Of a stretch of 9,514 nt of DNA, positions 6,236-9,514 are shown one piece after another. The stretch comes from Deltaproteobacteria bacterium (GTDB taxonomy: Bacteria > Desulfobacterota > Desulfobacteria > Desulfobacterales > C00003060). Made by a program: the position numbers and the translations under genes. Within the stretch, counting starts at the first letter, position 1. Every line of letters begins with the position of its first letter. The DNA lies in assembly GCA_019309815.1 (NCBI GenBank), contig JAFDFO010000135.1, positions 1-9,514 of the forward strand, in the 5' to 3' direction. A model generated the notes under the pieces. It searched no databases and was not told the origin of the DNA. It saw only the letters and a list, made by a program, of their open reading frames with translations.

Positions 6236-6243
6236 TCCTCCCT
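6236..6243 (-). promoter_or_regulatory. strong Shine-Dalgarno that decides the PilZ gene start
   Basis: AGGGAGGA on the minus strand ends 7 nt before the GTG at 6228. It would lie inside the coding sequence if the upstream GTG at 6252 were used, and it favours the shorter protein. Confidence 0.6.
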
Positions 6244-6246
6244 GTC

Positions 6247-6258
6247 TGACACGTGTCA
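6247..6258. promoter_or_regulatory. perfect 12-bp palindrome TGACACGTGTCA
   Basis: A perfect 12-bp palindrome lies in the short gap between the DUF1152 stop and the PilZ gene start. It may be an operator for separate control of the last gene. It does not match the CRP (TGTGA-N6-TCACA) or FNR (TTGAT-N4-ATCAA) sites. Chance occurrence cannot be excluded. Confidence 0.35.
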
Positions 6259-6276
6259 TACGCAACCGCGTGACCA

Positions 6277-7512
6277 TCACGTCTGCTTCGCTCCCGCGAC
6301 AGCCTCCATAAAAAGAACGTTGGATCCCCAATTGTCACTCTCATGGATATCAAGGTTTGGCGGAAGTTCGAAAGCACCCCTGTCTTTTGCCAGTATCACC
6401 GAACGCGGAATATCCCCCTGTGATGTGAGCTTGACACCGTACTCCAGGATCTCTTTTCTCGTTGTCTCTTCCATGCGGTCAGGCGGTGTCAGAAGGAATA
6501 GAATGTCCTCATCCACTCTCCCGTCCACTGAACATGAGACAAAAGACAGGTCAAGCTCGGTTCCTCCAGCACCAAGCGCCCTTAGCTCTGTGAAAGCTTC
6601 GAAAACGCTCTTGTAGTTCAGCCCAACCTCTCTCATGGAATTCACGCCCTTGAGATCAAGGTGGTACACGCCCTTGGCCAAAGAGGGCCACAGATCAACT
6701 GGAAACGTGAGGTGCCATTTCCTATCTTTGATGACCACCCTCTTTTCACGGCCCTCCAGGACGTTCTCACTCGAGTCCAGCACTCTTTCAATGAGCCTGA
6801 AGGTGTTACTTCGGGAGCCGGTCCGTGAATTGATTTCCCGGTTCACACGCTCGTACACCTTATAATGGTTACTGCCCCTGGTCAGTTCATCGAACCCCAA
6901 AACCAGCCCTTCTCGCTGCAATTCGCTCAGAATCTCTTGCAGGTCCCGACAGGGCAACTCCCCGTCCGTGCCAGGACCAACTACGGTCAGATAACTGTCT
7001 ATCCCTGAGCGCAGCCCAGCTATAATGCTAAGACACGAAAAATCGACAATGGGTGTAAGGAGCCATGGATAGTCCTTTTTTCGAGCCAAGATGTCGCCAC
7101 CAATATCCACAGCGATGACCACATCGTATGAGTTCTCTTTAACTAACCTTTCAAGCTCCTGTCCAAGCAGTTCTGTCCCGTACTGAAGAGAGAACAGGTA
7201 GAAGCTGCCAATCCCAAGATCAAGCTCCCTGTTTAACATGTACAGAGTGGGCTCAAAATAGGAATCAAGAGAAACATCCGCTCTTGAGGCTATGAATTTC
7301 TTACTCCTCTTCCCGGTAAGCTCATTGACCGGCTTCTCAAGTACCTCATCAAACATGTGAAGTGCCCACGGACTCAGGAAGCCGGCCAAATCAACTCCGA
7401 CCCCTATCTGTCGAAGTCTCTCTGTTACGAGAACACAGCTGGCTATGTCCCGTCCGCTACCAGCACCGATCACCAACGCCTTTGAATAATGCTCCTCAGT
7501 GAATAACTCCAT
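6277..7512 (-). CDS. DUF1152 family protein, partner of the NadE-like enzyme
   Basis: This 411-residue soluble protein matches DUF1152, a family in archaea and bacteria without an assigned reaction. Residues 12-24 (ALVIGAGSGRDIA) give a glycine-rich nucleotide-binding-like loop after the first strand. DVVIAVDIGGDILA (130-143) is the second family hallmark, followed by SPIVD-like LTPIVDFS (152-159). VVGPGTDGELP (177-187) is a third conserved glycine-rich turn. The C-terminal third (about 255-411) is not one I can place. The ATG at 7512 lies inside the end of the NadE-like gene; the two reading frames overlap by 17 nt, which suggests translational coupling and matched amounts of the two proteins. 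I infer that it acts with the PP-loop enzyme, perhaps on the same small molecule. The family call is good; the function is unknown. Confidence 0.78.
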   Translation of the reverse strand: MELFTEEHYSKALVIGAGSGRDIASCVLVTERLRQIGVGVDLAGFLSPWALHMFDEVLEKPVNELTGKRSKKFIASRADVSLDSYFEPTLYMLNRELDLGIGSFYLFSLQYGTELLGQELERLVKENSYDVVIAVDIGGDILARKKDYPWLLTPIVDFSCLSIIAGLRSGIDSYLTVVGPGTDGELPCRDLQEILSELQREGLVLGFDELTRGSNHYKVYERVNREINSRTGSRSNTFRLIERVLDSSENVLEGREKRVVIKDRKWHLTFPVDLWPSLAKGVYHLDLKGVNSMREVGLNYKSVFEAFTELRALGAGGTELDLSFVSCSVDGRVDEDILFLLTPPDRMEETTRKEILEYGVKLTSQGDIPRSVILAKDRGAFELPPNLDIHESDNWGSNVLFMEAVAGAKQT

Positions 7513-8530
7513 CCTTGATGAACCCCAGTCTGATGTGAGGTTGTCTGAGCATGCGCTTCTCTTTGCTTCGCTCGTATCTCCTAATCATTGTTTCAACAAA
7601 CCCTCTCTTTACTTGATACGTCTCAGCGACTTCTTCTATCGCCATTCTTTTTTCGAACAGCAGAAATGCCAATGCGTCCTGCTCCTCCCAACTGGCTCCA
7701 AGCTCCTTCTCATGGGTCTGGCCCGGGAAATAACCCGTGGTTGGAACACGCCCGATGATCTCTTCGGGCATCTTCAAGATTCCCGCAAGCGCATAGATAT
7801 CTGTTTTGTATAGCTCGTCCAGGACGCCGAAATCAAAAGAGATGGGGGTTCCGTATTTTGCTGCATAGCCTTGTACAAACTCCGTGCGATTACCTGTTCC
7901 GAGGATCTTTCCGTTCATTTTACGTGCAATATCATAGAGTATGGCAATCCTCGCTCTTGAAGCAAAGTTGCCTATACGCATCCTGTCCATATCGGTCTGG
8001 CTTTCTCTCGAAGTGTCTATCTCAATTCCTGTCCATTTCAAGCTGTTTATCGTCAGAATCTCCTGTTTGACAATTTCCAGAATAGGAACGACACACTGGA
8101 CAGACGCATCACTGATTTTCAGTTCCTTCCTCACCAGACTCGATAAACGGACACATTCGTCATTGTCCCATGCGGGCATGGTTATCGGCAGAACATCTTC
8201 AGTGCCAACTGCCTTTGCGGCCAGATATGCGACGACCGAGGAATCCACTCCCCCTGACAACCCTAGGACGAGCTTTGGTCTCACCTCTTTCGTGGAATCG
8301 TGAGACACCTCGGATATGTTCTGATAGTATTCTCTTATCTCCCGGCACATCCTGTCTGCCAGCTCAGAATACGAAAAACCAAACCTGCCCTCCATCTCAT
8401 CGAGCACACTGAAGAGGATATCTCTGTCGCTGAAATGTTTGTACACTTTTGTGTCCCTGATAATCACTACCGAAACCCTTCTGCGATGCTGATGAACGGA
8501 CCTCGCAAGAGAAGAAGCGATTGTGACCAT
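7496..8530 (-). CDS. divergent NAD synthetase-like PP-loop ATP pyrophosphatase
   Basis: NadE enzymes adenylate deamido-NAD and amidate it with ammonia to NAD. This 344-residue protein has the PP-loop SGGVDSS (92-98), the conserved FASRARIAILYDIAR helix (189-203) and GTGNRTE (211-217), which place it in the NAD synthetase fold group. It has no nitrilase (glutaminase) domain. Two stretches depart from the consensus as I know it. The usual KYGDGGxD-type loop reads KYGTPISFD (225-233), and the (K)PPSAGLW-type segment reads RVPTTGYFPGQTHEKELG (261-278), with the expected lysine replaced. The C-terminal tail (about 279-344) is basic and helical. The N-terminus is about 60 residues longer than typical, and the ATG at 8530 has no clear ribosome site. 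An internal GTG at 8467 preceded by AGAAGGG is an alternative start. Substrate may not be deamido-NAD; this is inference. Confidence 0.8.
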   Translation of the reverse strand: MVTIASSLARSVHQHRRRVSVVIIRDTKVYKHFSDRDILFSVLDEMEGRFGFSYSELADRMCREIREYYQNISEVSHDSTKEVRPKLVLGLSGGVDSSVVAYLAAKAVGTEDVLPITMPAWDNDECVRLSSLVRKELKISDASVQCVVPILEIVKQEILTINSLKWTGIEIDTSRESQTDMDRMRIGNFASRARIAILYDIARKMNGKILGTGNRTEFVQGYAAKYGTPISFDFGVLDELYKTDIYALAGILKMPEEIIGRVPTTGYFPGQTHEKELGASWEEQDALAFLLFEKRMAIEEVAETYQVKRGFVETMIRRYERSKEKRMLRQPHIRLGFIKDGVIH

Positions 8531-8552
8531 TTCACGCGTCTTCTCGCTAGAC

Positions 8553-9491
8553 CTAATCCACCTTCAATAAAAGGCTGAAACCTGCCCGCATTGATGCGCC
8601 CATTCCTCGTTCTGCTGAGAATGGGGTTTCAACGTCTTCGGATTCTTTGTCAAGAATGCTGCCAAGAAATTCCAGGGTGGGAGCGGCAAAGGCGTAACCG
8701 ATGAGTGGAACCGAAGTCAAATCACTGCCAAAAGCTTGCTTCCACGCTGTGTCCTGCCCACGCTCAATCTTCATTCGCAGGTCATTCAATGCCGGTTCAA
8801 CAGCGCTTTCTGCCACGGATTTGGCCTCTTGGTTCAGGTCCTGCAGGGAGAAGCCGTCCATTTGTGTCGACGCCACGCTCGACAGCCTTTGCATGGCCTT
8901 CCTGAAACCAAGGAGTTCGTCTTTCAGGTTTTCACGGGCTTCAAGGATATTTTGGGGAGGGACAGAAGGACAGACGGGAAGAAACAACCGAAAACATTCC
9001 TGTGCATCCGGAAACGACAGGTTTTCTGATAAAGAATATACTCCTGGAGGGAATGGGGTTGAGATGTCCGGCTTATCACCCACTGGAATCCATCCACGTT
9101 TTTCGGCAAGCATCCCGATGACAGAGGATCTCACGATGTTATGCATGTCAATATGACCCTGCTTGAAAACCGATTCGGCCAAGGCCCACAATTGCTCAGT
9201 CTCAGGAGTTTCTTCGCGTATGACTCTTCCTATCGCCTCGCGGCGATAAAAGAGTGCTTCATCTTCGAGAGGGCCACTGTCTAGTAAGAAAGATGACATC
9301 TCATCCCCTTCGGCTGCAAATGGGACGATGATCTGAAAATCTTTTAGATTTTCTCTTTTGCTCTCGTACAATGGGAAGAAAGGGATGCAGTTAACTTCAT
9401 CAAAATACAGGCATAGCGTGGATAAGGTGGTTTTGTTCCTGATGGTGACGGCAGGATGGTATACAGCGCAGAGTCTGTCAGAGTCGGTCAT
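8553..9491 (-). CDS. hypothetical protein, first visible gene of the four-gene block
   Basis: I do not recognise this 312-residue protein with confidence. It has no signal peptide or membrane helix. The start (LCAVYHPAVTIRNKTTLSTL then CLYFDEV) is reminiscent of DUF6236-like proteins, which begin with a short strand, a tyrosine-proline turn and a LYFDEI-like helix. Residues about 182-243 (from ILEARENLKDELLGFRKAMQ to NDLRMKIERG) are charged and helical, possibly coiled coil. They are followed by a moderately hydrophobic segment (SVPLIGYAFAAPTLEFLGSIL, about 260-280). The ATG at 9491 has GAGGA 9 nt upstream; an in-frame TTG at 9512 is less likely. The stop lies 22 nt before the NadE-like gene, so co-transcription is likely. 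A scaffold or substrate-recruiting partner is possible but unsupported. Confidence 0.65.
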   Translation of the reverse strand: MTDSDRLCAVYHPAVTIRNKTTLSTLCLYFDEVNCIPFFPLYESKRENLKDFQIIVPFAAEGDEMSSFLLDSGPLEDEALFYRREAIGRVIREETPETEQLWALAESVFKQGHIDMHNIVRSSVIGMLAEKRGWIPVGDKPDISTPFPPGVYSLSENLSFPDAQECFRLFLPVCPSVPPQNILEARENLKDELLGFRKAMQRLSSVASTQMDGFSLQDLNQEAKSVAESAVEPALNDLRMKIERGQDTAWKQAFGSDLTSVPLIGYAFAAPTLEFLGSILDKESEDVETPFSAERGMGASMRAGFSLLLKVD

Positions 9492-9514
9492 GGAGCAGCA
9501 TCCTCTTTTCAAAA

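Noticed and set aside
7941..8303. Plus-strand open frame of 120 codons
   Set aside because: It is antisense to the PP-loop and GTGNRTE coding region of the NadE-like gene.
8701..9156. Plus-strand open frame of 151 codons
   Set aside because: It is antisense to the unknown gene at 8553-9491, which has a ribosome site and operon context; the antisense frame has low-complexity, arginine- and serine-rich composition typical of shadows.

Overview
The gene families and the intergenic repeats suggest a chromosomal segment of a Desulfobacterota (deltaproteobacterial, sulfate-reducer-like) bacterium. The taxonomic call rests on remembered gene-family and repeat style, not on a marker gene. No rRNA, tRNA, CRISPR array or intact transposase is visible.

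Layout, left to right. (1) 1-1692, minus strand: the N-terminal 564 residues of a cation-chloride cotransporter (SLC12-like, APC superfamily) cut by the window edge. It has a near-consensus sigma70 promoter about 120 bp upstream. (2) 1693-1947: a divergent regulatory region with an 8-bp inverted repeat (TGACAAGG/CCTTGTCA) that overlaps the -35 box of the transporter promoter. (3) 1948-3267, plus strand: a YihY/BrkB-family inner-membrane protein with a C-terminal winged-helix-like extension. (4) 3268-3598: a convergent intergenic region holding a long imperfect palindrome with arms of about 32 bp. (5) 3599-4699, minus strand: a Ste24-type CAAX protease (M48) homologue whose reading frame is open but which lacks the HExxH zinc motif, apparently through an in-frame deletion of about 45 residues. 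(6) 4700-5208: a repeat-rich interval bounded by inverted copies of a CAAGGATTCAAGGG repeat. It contains nested palindromes and the frameshifted C-terminal remnant of what looks like a four-helix-bundle (S23-type) protein gene. (7) 5209-9491, minus strand: four tightly packed co-directional genes, in transcription order a protein of unknown function, a divergent NAD synthetase-like PP-loop enzyme, a DUF1152 protein, and a protein with a cyclic-nucleotide-binding fold plus a PilZ domain.

The four-gene block is the best candidate for an undescribed system. Intergenic gaps are about 22 nt, a 17-nt overlap, and 24-48 nt, so the genes are probably co-transcribed from a promoter beyond the right edge. 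The NadE-like enzyme keeps the ATP pyrophosphatase motif but departs from the NAD synthetase consensus in loops that sit near the substrate. It is translationally overlapped with DUF1152, a family without an established role. The last gene has intact c-di-GMP-binding motifs, which could tie the system to second-messenger signalling. The chemistry is not inferable beyond an adenylation or amidation type step. The middle of the window (3268-5208), with a damaged protease, palindromes and a gene fossil, looks like a zone of rearrangement and decay.
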